Origin: Fibrobacter sp.
GTDB taxonomy: Bacteria > Fibrobacterota > Fibrobacteria > Fibrobacterales > Fibrobacteraceae
Length of the DNA stretch: 64,000 nucleotides
Reading direction: 5' to 3'
Assembly (NCBI GenBank): GCA_024398875.1
Contig: JAKSIJ010000001.1
Span: 1 to 64,000, forward strand
The position numbers and the translations under genes are program-made. Under the pieces are notes generated by a model, which had not been told where the DNA came from, did no database searches, and saw only the letters and a program-made list of their open reading frames with translations. Below are positions 42,674-51,676 of the stretch, in pieces; within the stretch, counting starts at the first letter, position 1; every line of letters starts with the position of its first letter.

Positions 42674-45469
42674 TTAAAACAGCTGTTCTCCGCGGGTACG
42701 GGCTTCTTCTAGGCTCACGGATTTTGCCTGCTGTGCGGAAACGGCAGCCTCATGCTTCTGGCGAAGTTTTTCCTGATAGGCGGCAAGTTCCGAGAGGAAC
42801 TGTTCCCGCTTGGAAGCGTTCGTCAAGGCGTCTGCAACCGTAGCGCTTTGACCTGCATCCCGCGTGTAAATGACAGGGCCCAAGGCCTCGGGCGCGATTT
42901 TGATGGCAGTATGGGCTGCAGAAGTTGCCGCACCGCCAATCATCAGCGGTACATCAATGGCATTGCGCTTGAATTCCTTAGCCACTCGAACCATCTCGTC
43001 GAGGCTCGGGGTAATCAGGCCAGAAAGCCCAACCATATCGGGCTGCTCCCTCAAAACCGTCTCCACGATTTTTTCGCAAGGGCAAAGAACGCCCAAATCA
43101 ATGACTTCGTAGTTGTTGCAGGCAAGAACTACAGCCACAATATTTTTCCCGATATCATGTACATCGCCCTTCACGGTAGCAAGCACAATCTTGCCAGACC
43201 TGCTGGAACCGCCCTTCTTTTCTGCCTCGATGTAAGGCAGCAAAACTGCAACGGCACGCTGCATGACGCGGGCGCTTTTCACCACCTGCGGGAGGAAGAG
43301 TTTGCCTTCGCCAAAGAGGCGTCCCACCTCGTTCATGCCGTCCATGAGAGGGCCTTCAATGACCTTCACCGGATTACCGATGGATGCACGCAATTCCTCC
43401 ACATCCTGCTCCACAAACTGGTCAAAACCCTTCACCATGGCATAGCGAATGCGTTCCGTCACGGAGAGTTCGCGCCACTTGAGGGCATCGGCATTCCCCG
43501 CGGCCTCGGTTTTGCGGCCCTTGACGGTTTCTGCATAAGCCAGCAGTTTGTCCGTAGCATCGGCGCTGCGGTTGAAAATCAGATTTTCAATCAGTTCCCG
43601 CTCCATAGGAGGAATATCCTCATAAACCGGGAGCACGCCCGCGTTCACAATGCCGAAATCCATGCCGGCACGGCTCGCGTGATAGAGGAAGCAGGAATGC
43701 ATGCTTTCACGAATGGCGTTGTTGCCTTTAAAGGCAAAGCTCAAATTACTAATGCCACCCACAATGTGAGCGTGAGGCAAATTAGCCTTCACATACTTGC
43801 AAGTCTCGATGAAATCCTTGGCATAGTTGGCATGTTCTTCCATGCCCGTACCAATGGTGAGCACATTGGGGTCAAAGAGAATATCTTCGGGAGCAAAATC
43901 CAGGCGGCCCACCAGAAGTCGATACATCCGCTCAATCACCTGAACGCGACGCTCGTACGTTGTGGCCTGACCCTGTTCGTCAAAGGCCATGCACACCACC
44001 GCAAACCCATGGCGACGAATTTCTGCAGCCTTGGCGAGGAACATCTCCTCCCCTTCCTTGAGGCTGATGGAATTCACGATGCCCTTGCCCTGCACACATT
44101 CCATGCCAGCCACCAGAACATCCCACTTGGAAGAATCTATCATGATGGGGCAACGCGCCACAGAGGGTTCCGACATAAGCAAATTCAAGAAGTGAACCAT
44201 GGTGGCCTTGGAATCAATCATGCCATCGTCCAGATTCAAATCAATAACTTGGGCACCATTTTCCGCTTGCATTACACCAATGGCAACCGCTTCCGGCCAA
44301 TTCTTTTCGCGAATAAGTCGCGCAAACTTCATGGAACCCGCAATATTCATCCGCTCGCCAATATTCACAAAACGGCTCTTTGGAGTCACGGTCATGGGGT
44401 CAAGGCCGCTCAAAAGGAGTTCATGAGTGCGGGCAGGAATCTTGCGGGGTTTGCGATTCCGCAAGACTTTTGCAAACGCACGGATGGTATCGGGATTAGT
44501 GCCACAGCAACCGCCCACAATGTTCACCAAGGACTCATCGGCATACTGCTTAATCCATTCCGCCATCATTTCGGGCGTTTCATCATAGCCGCCAAATTCG
44601 TTAGGGAGCCCAGCATTCGGGTGCACGCTGACGCGGACAAAAGCATCATTTACGTCACGCAAATGCGGGAGCATGTCCTTGGCGCCCAAAGCGCAGTTAA
44701 AGCCGATGCTGAAAATCGGGTAACCGCTGACGCTATGCCAGAAGGCCTTTGCCGTCTGGCCCGCCAGCAAACGACCGCTGGCATCCGTAATGGTGCCCGA
44801 AACCATGATGGGGAAAAGTTCATCTCGCTCTTCACAAATCTTCTGAATGGCATAGAGGGCGGCCTTCACGTTCAAAGTATCAAAAGCCGTTTCCACCATA
44901 AGTACGTCGGCACCACCATCCAGCAAGCCGCGGGCCTGTTCGCCATAGGCACGAGTCAAATCCTGAAAGGTCACCGCTCTCGCCGCCGGGTCCGAGACAT
45001 CGGGACTCATGCTGGCCGTTTTCGATGTAGGCCCAATAGAACCTACCACAAATTTCCGCTTGGGGATTTCGCCCAAGGCGCCAGTTCGCGTTGCCAAAAT
45101 ATCAGCATCAAATTCCTTGATGGCCTGCTTTGCCACTTGAGCGCCCGCCTTGGCAATATCGTAGGCCATATTCTCCAAACGGTATTCCGCCTGGCCAATG
45201 GAGGTAGAACTGAAGGTATTTGTTTCAATCAAATCGGCGCCAGCATCCAAGTAAGCCCGATGAACTCCCTTCACCTTCTCCGGCGCCGTAAGGTTCAAAA
45301 CATCATTATTCCCTTTCAAATTCACAGGATGATCTTTGAACATGGAACCACGGAAATCTTCTTCCGTTAAATTCAGCTTCTGGAACATCGTTCCGTAGGC
45401 ACCATCTAAAATCAAAATGCGGCCATTGCAAGCCGTAGACAAATCCTGATAAGATTTCGAGAGTTTCAT
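42674..45469 (-). CDS. metH: Cobalamin-dependent methionine synthase lacking the activation domain
   Basis: A 931-residue MetH that moves a methyl group from methyltetrahydrofolate to homocysteine through B12. The homocysteine domain has [15 protein letters not shown] and the zinc Cys residues in [10 protein letters not shown] and [13 protein letters not shown]; the pterin domain has [15 protein letters not shown]; the cap and B12 domain has [17 protein letters not shown] with the cobalt-binding His. The protein ends with [13 protein letters not shown], just where the AdoMet reactivation domain of E. coli MetH (1227 residues) would begin. That domain is therefore missing here or encoded elsewhere. 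The ATG at 45469 is preferred to a GTG two codons upstream. No B12 riboswitch was seen. Confidence 0.93.
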   Translation of the reverse strand: MKLSKSYQDLSTACNGRILILDGAYGTMFQKLNLTEEDFRGSMFKDHPVNLKGNNDVLNLTAPEKVKGVHRAYLDAGADLIETNTFSSTSIGQAEYRLENMAYDIAKAGAQVAKQAIKEFDADILATRTGALGEIPKRKFVVGSIGPTSKTASMSPDVSDPAARAVTFQDLTRAYGEQARGLLDGGADVLMVETAFDTLNVKAALYAIQKICEERDELFPIMVSGTITDASGRLLAGQTAKAFWHSVSGYPIFSIGFNCALGAKDMLPHLRDVNDAFVRVSVHPNAGLPNEFGGYDETPEMMAEWIKQYADESLVNIVGGCCGTNPDTIRAFAKVLRNRKPRKIPARTHELLLSGLDPMTVTPKSRFVNIGERMNIAGSMKFARLIREKNWPEAVAIGVMQAENGAQVIDLNLDDGMIDSKATMVHFLNLLMSEPSVARCPIMIDSSKWDVLVAGMECVQGKGIVNSISLKEGEEMFLAKAAEIRRHGFAVVCMAFDEQGQATTYERRVQVIERMYRLLVGRLDFAPEDILFDPNVLTIGTGMEEHANYAKDFIETCKYVKANLPHAHIVGGISNLSFAFKGNNAIRESMHSCFLYHASRAGMDFGIVNAGVLPVYEDIPPMERELIENLIFNRSADATDKLLAYAETVKGRKTEAAGNADALKWRELSVTERIRYAMVKGFDQFVEQDVEELRASIGNPVKVIEGPLMDGMNEVGRLFGEGKLFLPQVVKSARVMQRAVAVLLPYIEAEKKGGSSRSGKIVLATVKGDVHDIGKNIVAVVLACNNYEVIDLGVLCPCEKIVETVLREQPDMVGLSGLITPSLDEMVRVAKEFKRNAIDVPLMIGGAATSAAHTAIKIAPEALGPVIYTRDAGQSATVADALTNASKREQFLSELAAYQEKLRQKHEAAVSAQQAKSVSLEEARTRGEQLF

Positions 45470-45487
45470 AAGCACTACTTCTTTAAA

Positions 45488-45931
45488 CTACTGAGCATAA
45501 GACGGCGTTTTCGAAATGGCTTCTTCCGGCAACAGCTGCCCCGGCGAAGTCCGCTCTGCATCCTTTCCGCGAAAATTGGGATTATACTGCTTGACCTTTG
45601 CCTCTTTGGCGTCAGCCTGAACTTGCTGCAAATGTTTTTCCCATTCCTGCATGGCATCATCCAATTCGCCACGGGCCTGGAGCATCAAATCCCGCAATTG
45701 CATCAGTTCCAGCATCTGGTCCCGCTTCATCATCCAGAGTTCCTCTTCCTCCGGCATCCGCTCGATATTGAAGAGGAGGTTCAGATACTTTTCTTCCGCT
45801 TCCTTGTAAGCCTTGTAAGTATCCTTGTAAACCAGATAGCGGTCATCCACCAAAGTCTGCTGCGTTGACGGATGCGTAGAACAACCGACAAACAAAAGCA
45901 AAAGTGGAATGAAATAAAACGCTCTAGACAT
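45488..45931 (-). CDS. Coiled-coil lipoprotein of unknown function
   Basis: A 147-residue lipoprotein with signal peptide RAFYFIPLLLLFVGC, starting at 45931. Almost all of the mature protein is helical and charged (YKAYKEAEEKYLNLLF, ELMQLRDLMLQARGELDD), typical of a coiled coil in the periplasm. The C-terminal 30 residues are disordered. It lies between a lipoprotein gene 36 nt upstream and metH 18 nt downstream on the same strand. No family is recognised. Confidence 0.65.
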   Translation of the reverse strand: MSRAFYFIPLLLLFVGCSTHPSTQQTLVDDRYLVYKDTYKAYKEAEEKYLNLLFNIERMPEEEELWMMKRDQMLELMQLRDLMLQARGELDDAMQEWEKHLQQVQADAKEAKVKQYNPNFRGKDAERTSPGQLLPEEAISKTPSYAQ

Positions 45932-45967
45932 ATTTGGTTCTACGGGCACGAGGCCATGCAATCGCTT

Positions 45968-46906
45968 TTATTCGGCGGCTTCCTCAGCAACCTTGGTGTT
46001 GTACAGACGTTCATTGGTAATGTGGCTTGTGAACTTCACCGTATCCTTCGTCACCGGATGAACCATGGTGTGAGTTCCCACCTTCACTTCGCGCTCCTGG
46101 CAAGGAACGCCCGTCGTGGGGTCCAGCATCACTTCAAACTGCGTGTCGTATTCCGCCTTATGCCCTGCAGTATAAGCCTTATACTTTTCTGGAATGATGT
46201 TGCTGTTTACATGCTGCTCCCAGATGTAGTAGGGGAAGCTCTCCGTTTCATGGAGATAGACGATGTAATCCAGGCACTTGCGGTGGTCGCGGTTTTCAAA
46301 ACCCTTGGTCACCACGGAATCAATCGCGATGAGGGCGAAATTCAAACGACCCTGATCCTTAAGCATCTGGGTGATGTTCGCTTTCACAGGAACAGTTCCC
46401 GTAAGCAGGTGGTCCATTTCCCAGCGGTGTTTTTCCAAGCGCTTCAAATGCGGTTTGTAATCCGGATTCAAAAGCTGCTTACGCCAGCGTTCCGGCATGG
46501 GAATCTTTGCGAGGAGGGAATCGTAGCCGTCTTCCAAGCCCGTCAGGTTCACCACATCTCTATCCACAGCGGCAATGTTCACTTCCTTGATGCGCCAAGC
46601 CAGTTCCGAAGGCATGTAATTCTTCAGGTAACCTCTAGACTTGTCGATGGTATAGGTACGGCGGACCTTCGTGGTATCGCCAGCGGAGGAATACTCCAAA
46701 TCCGCATAGGCAGCAGTAATGGTTCCCATCTGTTCTTCGCCATTCAAGTCAATGGTAGCGAAATAGCTTTCCGCATAAAGTTCCATCGTCACAGGCGCAG
46801 AGAGTTTGTAATTCAAAGTCACTTCAGATTCGCCGCAGCCCAAAAGCAGGAACGCTGCGCACGCAAAAGCTCCCAGGCCAATCCAATTCTTTTTCATCAT
46901 CGACAT
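45968..46906 (-). CDS. Lipoprotein of unknown function
   Basis: A 312-residue lipoprotein; signal peptide KKNWIGLGAFACAAFLLLGC. The mature part reads as a beta-rich N-terminal half (VTLNYKLSAPVTMELYAES) and a helical middle with PERWRKQLLNPDYKPHLKRL. No family is recognised. It is 6 nt after the next upstream lipoprotein gene, so three lipoprotein genes (47362 down to 45488) form one group. AGG stands 5 nt before the first ATG. Confidence 0.65.
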   Translation of the reverse strand: MSMMKKNWIGLGAFACAAFLLLGCGESEVTLNYKLSAPVTMELYAESYFATIDLNGEEQMGTITAAYADLEYSSAGDTTKVRRTYTIDKSRGYLKNYMPSELAWRIKEVNIAAVDRDVVNLTGLEDGYDSLLAKIPMPERWRKQLLNPDYKPHLKRLEKHRWEMDHLLTGTVPVKANITQMLKDQGRLNFALIAIDSVVTKGFENRDHRKCLDYIVYLHETESFPYYIWEQHVNSNIIPEKYKAYTAGHKAEYDTQFEVMLDPTTGVPCQEREVKVGTHTMVHPVTKDTVKFTSHITNERLYNTKVAEEAAE

Positions 46907-46912
46907 TCCAAC

Positions 46913-47362
46913 CTACTTGTTCTTCACAAGAGTGATTTCTTTGGCCATCAAAACTTGTTCGCCATTGCTAAACTCCACCACCACACTTCCCGGATTCTTA
47001 TGGCGGGTCAGTTCGCGGGCCGTCATAAGGCCGCCCTTCTTAGACTTGCCCTGCATGGTATAGCTAGCCAGCTTCGGGTTCACTGCAGCGGAATAGGACC
47101 AAATCTTATTGATTTTCTTTTCGATAGTCCCTGCATAGAAGGAAATGGTGAGTTCCGTAAAATCAAAACCCTTTCCGTAATTGTACTGAATAATGAGAGG
47201 GTCCTTCAAGTCAAAAGTGCTGGTGGTATCCGCAACCGTCTGGGCTCCCGGATTCCATTCGCGACCACAAACAATACCCGCAGGAGCCGTAGTCTGGCAA
47301 CCACTAAAAACCGTCAACGCCGCAAAACTGCAAGCCATCCAAAGCATTTTAGAAAACTTCAT
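46913..47362 (-). CDS. Small lipoprotein of unknown function
   Basis: A 149-residue lipoprotein. The start at 47362 is preceded by AAGGAT and begins the signal peptide KFSKMLWMACSFAALTVFSGC; the longer frame would bury it 23 residues inside. The mature part is beta-rich (PLIIQYNYGKGFDFTELTIS, PGSVVVEFSNGEQVLMAKE) and could be an Ig-like sandwich. It leads a group of three lipoprotein genes. Confidence 0.7.
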   Translation of the reverse strand: MKFSKMLWMACSFAALTVFSGCQTTAPAGIVCGREWNPGAQTVADTTSTFDLKDPLIIQYNYGKGFDFTELTISFYAGTIEKKINKIWSYSAAVNPKLASYTMQGKSKKGGLMTARELTRHKNPGSVVVEFSNGEQVLMAKEITLVKNK

Positions 47363-47500
47363 AAAACCATCCTTATTGTGGGACTTATCCATTGCTAATG
47401 TAGTAAATGAGGAAGGAGAACGCCAACGCATAGAAACGGCAAAACAGAATTTATTCTTATATTTTCAGTAAATCTTAAGAGAACAAACATGAGGATGCCT

Positions 47501-48859
47501 ATGAAAACTCTGTCTATTCCCGCTCTCGCTTGCGCATTGACTTTAGGTTTTGGCCTTGCCAGCGCCCAAGCCGTCACACCCACCCGCGTGGGCCCCGTAA
47601 GCCAATATGGCCAGCTCATCACCGGCAAGAATTCAGCCGGCGAAGGCCACATCTACGGAAGCTGCGAAGGAGTCAAGGACGGAGCCGAAGTACAAGTTCG
47701 CGGCATGAGCCTTTATTGGAGTCTAATGCCTCAGGCTGTCGAATACTGGAGCGAAGAAGGAATCGCATCCATGGTTCGCGACATGAACATCCAAATTGTC
47801 CGCGCCGCCATGGCTACTGGTTCTGAAGACTGGAATGGAGAATACAATGGCCAAAAGCTTCAGGGCTACGGCAGTAATCCCACCCTCCAAAAAAATTTAA
47901 TGAAGACCGTGGTAGAAGCTGCCATCAAGCAGGATATTTATGTCATTATTGACTGGCATTCCCACAACGCAAACAACCAGACTGAAGCATCCAAAGCGTT
48001 CTTCCAGGAAATGGCACAGACTTATGGTCAATATGACAACGTCATCTTTGAATTGTTCAACGAGCCCGAAGATATTTCGTGGAGCATCGTCAAAGACTAC
48101 GCCAACCAGGTTATTCCTACCATTCGTCAGTATTCAGACAACCTAATTCTCGTTGGTAACCCAAGATGGGACCAGAAGCCGCACTGGGCTGCAAGAGATG
48201 GCGTTACTGATAGCGGGAATAACACTGCCTACACCATGCATTTTTACGCCGTCGATCACTGCATTTATGGAACTGAAGGCTGGGGCGATGGAGATCGAGA
48301 CAAATGCCCGGGACAATCAGCAGAAGATGCCATCAAGGCCGGATCTGCGGTCTTCGTTTCTGAATGGGGAACTGGCGACAAAAGTGGTGGTGGATATCCA
48401 GACGCCACCAAGAACCAGAATTGGCAAGAGTTCATCAACAAATACAAGCTCTCCTGGGCCAACTGGTCCGCATCCCATATTTCAGAGGGCACCGCAGCTT
48501 TCTCCGGCAGTTCCAACAAGAACAGCCTGCAATACTCAGCCTCTGGCGACGTTGTGAAGGGCTATCTCGCAACGAATCCGACCTCATACACCAAGTGCGG
48601 GACCCCTCAAACTATCCGCAACTTGAAGGTGGCTACAGGTCTCAGCGTTTCCTTCAGCCATAATGCTCTGGAAGTTTCCGGCGTGAATGCTGCAACCGTG
48701 GAGCTCTTTGACCTCAATGGCAACAAGCTGATGATGGTTGACGGCGTCGTAGGAACCCTCTCTCTCGCCAAACTGCCGAAGGGCATGTACATCGCCAAAG
48801 TGAGCAGCGGTTCTGCAAGCAAGACTCTGAAAGTTTCCATCAAGTCTTCAAAGAATTAA
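47501..48859 (+). CDS. Secreted GH5 endoglucanase with a T9SS-like tail
   Basis: A 452-residue secreted enzyme. Two in-frame ATGs exist; 47501 has AGGA just upstream and begins the signal peptide KTLSIPALACALTLGFGLASA, while 47489 would add four residues. The GH5 fold has QVRGMSLYWSLMPQ, IYVIIDWHSHNANNQ, the acid/base Glu in FELFNEPED and the nucleophile Glu in VFVSEWGTG, all as in GH5 subfamily 2 cellulases. The last 80 residues (VELFDLNGNKLMMVDG, LPKGMYIAKVSS) look like a type IX secretion sorting domain. It should hydrolyse cellulose at the cell surface. It has a strong terminator downstream. Confidence 0.93.
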   Translation: MKTLSIPALACALTLGFGLASAQAVTPTRVGPVSQYGQLITGKNSAGEGHIYGSCEGVKDGAEVQVRGMSLYWSLMPQAVEYWSEEGIASMVRDMNIQIVRAAMATGSEDWNGEYNGQKLQGYGSNPTLQKNLMKTVVEAAIKQDIYVIIDWHSHNANNQTEASKAFFQEMAQTYGQYDNVIFELFNEPEDISWSIVKDYANQVIPTIRQYSDNLILVGNPRWDQKPHWAARDGVTDSGNNTAYTMHFYAVDHCIYGTEGWGDGDRDKCPGQSAEDAIKAGSAVFVSEWGTGDKSGGGYPDATKNQNWQEFINKYKLSWANWSASHISEGTAAFSGSSNKNSLQYSASGDVVKGYLATNPTSYTKCGTPQTIRNLKVATGLSVSFSHNALEVSGVNAATVELFDLNGNKLMMVDGVVGTLSLAKLPKGMYIAKVSSGSASKTLKVSIKSSKN

Positions 48860-48882
48860 CTGAAACAACTTTTATATTCCAC

Positions 48883-48911
48883 AAAGGCCTCCACTACGGA
48901 GGCCTTTTTTA
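48883..48911 (+). terminator. Rho-independent terminator of the cellulase gene
   Basis: AAAGGCCTCC pairs with GGAGGCCTTT around loop ACTAC, followed by a run of T residues. A textbook terminator 24 nt after the stop. Confidence 0.93.
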
Positions 48912-48980
48912 GTTGCGAACAGAGCAAGCCGCGAACCCCGGCAACGCCGTATCGCGACGCCTATTATGTAATTCGTCTAG

Positions 48981-49015
48981 AAACAAAAACAGCAGGCTTT
49001 CCAAGGAAAGCCCGC
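48981..49015 (-). terminator. Terminator of pgk
   Basis: On the minus strand GCGGGCTTTCC pairs with GGAAAGCCTGC around TT, then TGTTTTTGTTT. It lies about 120 nt past the pgk stop, with an inverted-repeat element between. Confidence 0.85.
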
Positions 49016-49031
49016 CATAAACACCTTTCAA

Positions 49032-49135
49032 AATTTTTCTTAGAAGCAAGCAGAGCAAGGCCGCAGGACCGAAGCCGTACAAATCGTACGGCGAGAGTCC
49101 GAGAACGCAGCTATGCGCCGCTTATAAGAAAAATT
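49032..49135. repeat. 104-bp inverted-repeat element at the pgk 3' end
   Basis: AATTTTTCTTAGAAGC (49032-49047) and GCTTATAAGAAAAATT (49120-49135) are inverted repeats with one mismatch in 16. Between them is a GC-rich core holding a perfect 7-bp hairpin GCCGTAC/GTACGGC (49074-49092). The right arm overlaps the pgk stop codon. A shorter, diverged relative of the core seems present at 48912-48968 (shared AGAGCAAG-CCGC start and a similar end). Probably a dispersed palindromic element or a structured 3' end. Confidence 0.6.
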
Positions 49136-50390
49136 ACTTGTCCGTAAGGAATGCGACGCCCGGCAATTCCTTCCCTTCGAGGAGTTCCAGAGAAGCGCCA
49201 CCACCGGTAGAGGTGTGGGTGACCTTCTTGTCTGCGCCGTACTTCTTAGCTGCAGTAGCGGTATCGCCACCACCGATCACGGTGATTGCGCCAGCTGCGG
49301 TAGCTTCGACGATTGCGTCAGCCATAGCCTTGGTTGCCTTTTCGAATGCTTCGAATTCGAACACGCCTGCAGGACCGTTCCAAACGATGGTCTTGGAGGA
49401 CTTGATGGCATCAACAAAGAGCTTGGTGGATTCTGCACCAACGTCGAGGCCCATCCAGCCAGCGGGGATACCTTCCTTGTCGCTCACAGCCTTGGTAGCG
49501 GCAGCGGCGTCGAACTTGTCGGCAGCAATGTAGTCGACCGGGAGGATGATTTCCTTGCCTTGAGCCTTGGCCTTGGCAATGAGTTCCGGAACGAGCTTTG
49601 CGCCTTCTTCGTCGAACAGGGAGGAACCGATTTCGATATTGTCAAGAACCTTCTTGAAGGTGAACGCCATGCCACCGCCGATGATGATCTTGTCGGCCTT
49701 GTCGAGGAGGTTGTTGATGAGCTGGATCTTGTCAGCGACCTTTGCACCGCCGAGGATGGCGAGGAACGGACGCGGAGGATTGTTCAAAACCTTGTCGAAG
49801 GCCTTGAGTTCCTTGTTCATGAGGAAGCCAGCGGCGCGCTGCGGAAGTTCAACACCAGCCATGGAGGAGTGGGCACGGTGAGCGGTACCGAAAGCGTCGT
49901 TAACATAAACGTCGGCGAGCTTGGTGAGGCTTGCACGGAAGGCCTTGACGGCTTCCTTGTCGGCCTTGATCTTTTCTTCGGTGCCGTCGGCGTTCTTGAT
50001 CTTGCGCTTGCCTTCTTCTTCGATGTGGAAGCGGAGGTTTTCGAGAAGGATGATGTCACCCGGCTTTGCAGCGGCGCATGCGGCTTCGACTTCGGCACCG
50101 CAGCAGTCGTTAAGGAACTTGACAGGCTTCTTGATGAGTTCTTCGAGCTTCTTTGCGACCGGAGCGAGGGTGAACTTCGGGTTCACTTCGCCGTTCGGGC
50201 GGCCGAGGTGGGAAGCGAGGATCACAGCAGCACCCTTGTCGAGAGCGTACTGGATGGTCGGGAGGGCGGCTTCGATACGCTTGGTGTTGGTGATTTCACC
50301 AGTGACCTTGTCCTGAGGAACGTTGAAGTCGACACGGATGAACACGCGCTTGCCGGCGAGTTCGAGATCTTCGATAGAAAGCTTTGCCAT
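49134..50390 (-). CDS. pgk: Phosphoglycerate kinase
   Basis: A 418-residue enzyme that makes ATP and 3-phosphoglycerate from 1,3-bisphosphoglycerate in glycolysis. [63 protein letters not shown] and [19 protein letters not shown] are the family landmarks. AAGGTG lies 7 nt before the ATG. Codon use is strongly biased (many TTC, CGC, CTT), as expected for a highly expressed gene. The bias also leaves a long spurious open frame on the other strand. Confidence 0.97.
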   Translation of the reverse strand: MAKLSIEDLELAGKRVFIRVDFNVPQDKVTGEITNTKRIEAALPTIQYALDKGAAVILASHLGRPNGEVNPKFTLAPVAKKLEELIKKPVKFLNDCCGAEVEAACAAAKPGDIILLENLRFHIEEEGKRKIKNADGTEEKIKADKEAVKAFRASLTKLADVYVNDAFGTAHRAHSSMAGVELPQRAAGFLMNKELKAFDKVLNNPPRPFLAILGGAKVADKIQLINNLLDKADKIIIGGGMAFTFKKVLDNIEIGSSLFDEEGAKLVPELIAKAKAQGKEIILPVDYIAADKFDAAAATKAVSDKEGIPAGWMGLDVGAESTKLFVDAIKSSKTIVWNGPAGVFEFEAFEKATKAMADAIVEATAAGAITVIGGGDTATAAKKYGADKKVTHTSTGGGASLELLEGKELPGVAFLTDK

Positions 50391-50510
50391 TATAGCACCT
50401 TCTGGTTAGAGTTAAAATTACGGCTTAAAAGTAGAATTTTTACCAAAAAAATAGCACTGTCTGTATTTTTTATGTATTTTTCAGTTAAACACGCACGATT
50501 GGAGTGTAAA

Positions 50511-51269
50511 ATGAAACATTCTTTGTTTGCAGTAATTTGTTTTGCCGTTGCAACCGCCTTCGCCCAACCTGGACTGGAGGACGAAGACGGTGTAGATGCC
50601 GCTGGTACAGAGGCTACTGAAGAAGTTGCCGCTCCTGCTGAAGAAGCTGCCCCTGAAAAGGACGAATTTGGCGAATTTGACGATGAACCTAGCGCTGCAG
50701 ACGAGACGGCCGCCGCCGCTGCTGGCGCCGAGGAAGAATGTGATGAAGAAGAGGAAGATTGCGAAGAAGAGACTGCTGAAGCCGAGGATTCCGAAGACGC
50801 CGAGGATGTTGATGTAGCCACCGAAGTGGACAACACCGCCGCCGACGAACGAGACTATGCCGCCTATGACGCTTCTGAAAGTGGAGTGGACCGTTTTGGT
50901 ATTGCTGATGAAGTCCGTTTCTGGTCAGCTATTGGTTTGGCCGCTGTATCCGTGGGAAGCATTGTCATGGGCGTACTCCAACACATGAAGTCCAACGAGG
51001 CTAAGGCCGCTTACGATGACCTCGCCGACTTGGAAGAAACCCTCCTTGGTCAAATTTCCAGTGTCTGTGGTGCCGAAAACAAAGCCTGTCAGGTTGCAAT
51101 GATTCAAAAGGCAGACCTTACCTCTGGTGGTGGTTACACAGTCGCTTCTCTCCAGGAACGCATGGAAACCAACAAGGACACCCAGGATTCCTATGCCTTG
51201 TGGCGTAATGTTTGGTTCGGTGTAGCCGGAGCCACGTTGACCGCAGCCATCGTTCTCTACGTATGGTAA
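50511..51269 (+). CDS. Exported/membrane protein with long acidic low-complexity region
   Basis: A 252-residue protein that starts at the ATG at 50511, after GGAG at 7 nt. A signal peptide (KHSLFAVICFAVATAFA) is followed by about 100 residues that are almost only Glu, Asp, Ala and Thr, for example EEECDEEEEDCEEETAE. Then come a membrane segment (VRFWSAIGLAAVSVGSIVMG), a helical stretch with two Cys, and a last hydrophobic segment (WFGVAGATLTAAIVLYVW). The acidic part would lie outside the membrane. No family is recognised. It overlaps folB by 7 nt. Confidence 0.75.
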   Translation: MKHSLFAVICFAVATAFAQPGLEDEDGVDAAGTEATEEVAAPAEEAAPEKDEFGEFDDEPSAADETAAAAAGAEEECDEEEEDCEEETAEAEDSEDAEDVDVATEVDNTAADERDYAAYDASESGVDRFGIADEVRFWSAIGLAAVSVGSIVMGVLQHMKSNEAKAAYDDLADLEETLLGQISSVCGAENKACQVAMIQKADLTSGGGYTVASLQERMETNKDTQDSYALWRNVWFGVAGATLTAAIVLYVW

Positions 51270-51628
51270 TAGAAACCGGAAAGATCTCAATAAAAGAATT
51301 GGAGTTCCTATGCATCATAGGAACTCTTCCTTTTGAACGGGAAAAAGAGCAACCCGTCGTTCTGAACGTTTCTTTGTGGTTGGATTTTACCCAAGCAGCC
51401 CGCAATGAGGATTTGATTCACTCTATCGATTACGCTCAGTTAGCGGAAGAAGTGAAGAACTTCATCCGTCTCTCTCAATTCCAACTGGTGGAAACTCTCG
51501 TTGTAGAGACCGGAAAATTCATTCTCGCCAACCACTCTAGAGCCCAGGCGGTAGAAGTTTCCGTTCGAAAGCCCCTAGCCATTCCTGGCTGCAAGAGTGC
51601 CGAAGCTAGCATTAAAATTAGCCGCTAA
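51263..51628 (+). CDS. folB: Dihydroneopterin aldolase
   Basis: A 121-residue folate-pathway enzyme that turns dihydroneopterin into 6-hydroxymethyl-dihydropterin. KISIKELEFLCIIGTLPFER is the FolB start (with the E-R that follows the G-x-x-x-x-E motif), SIDYAQLAEEVKNFI and ETLVVETGKFI the active-site stretches, and VSVRKPLAIPG the end. The start at 51263 overlaps the upstream stop as ATGGTAA and gives the normal length; an upstream GTG-like frame adds unrelated residues. Confidence 0.9.
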   Translation: MVIETGKISIKELEFLCIIGTLPFEREKEQPVVLNVSLWLDFTQAARNEDLIHSIDYAQLAEEVKNFIRLSQFQLVETLVVETGKFILANHSRAQAVEVSVRKPLAIPGCKSAEASIKISR

Positions 51629-51676
51629 TAATTATCGGCATTTTTATCGGGCATAACCCCTCGCCCAACTTCAAAA

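Noticed and set aside
42752-45370. 872-codon open frame opposite metH
   Set aside because: Pure antisense shadow of a clear metH gene; His/Phe-rich sequence with no domains. Similar shadows were rejected at 49215-50510 (opposite pgk), 58084-59937 (opposite icd), 38100-39389 and 45872-47398.
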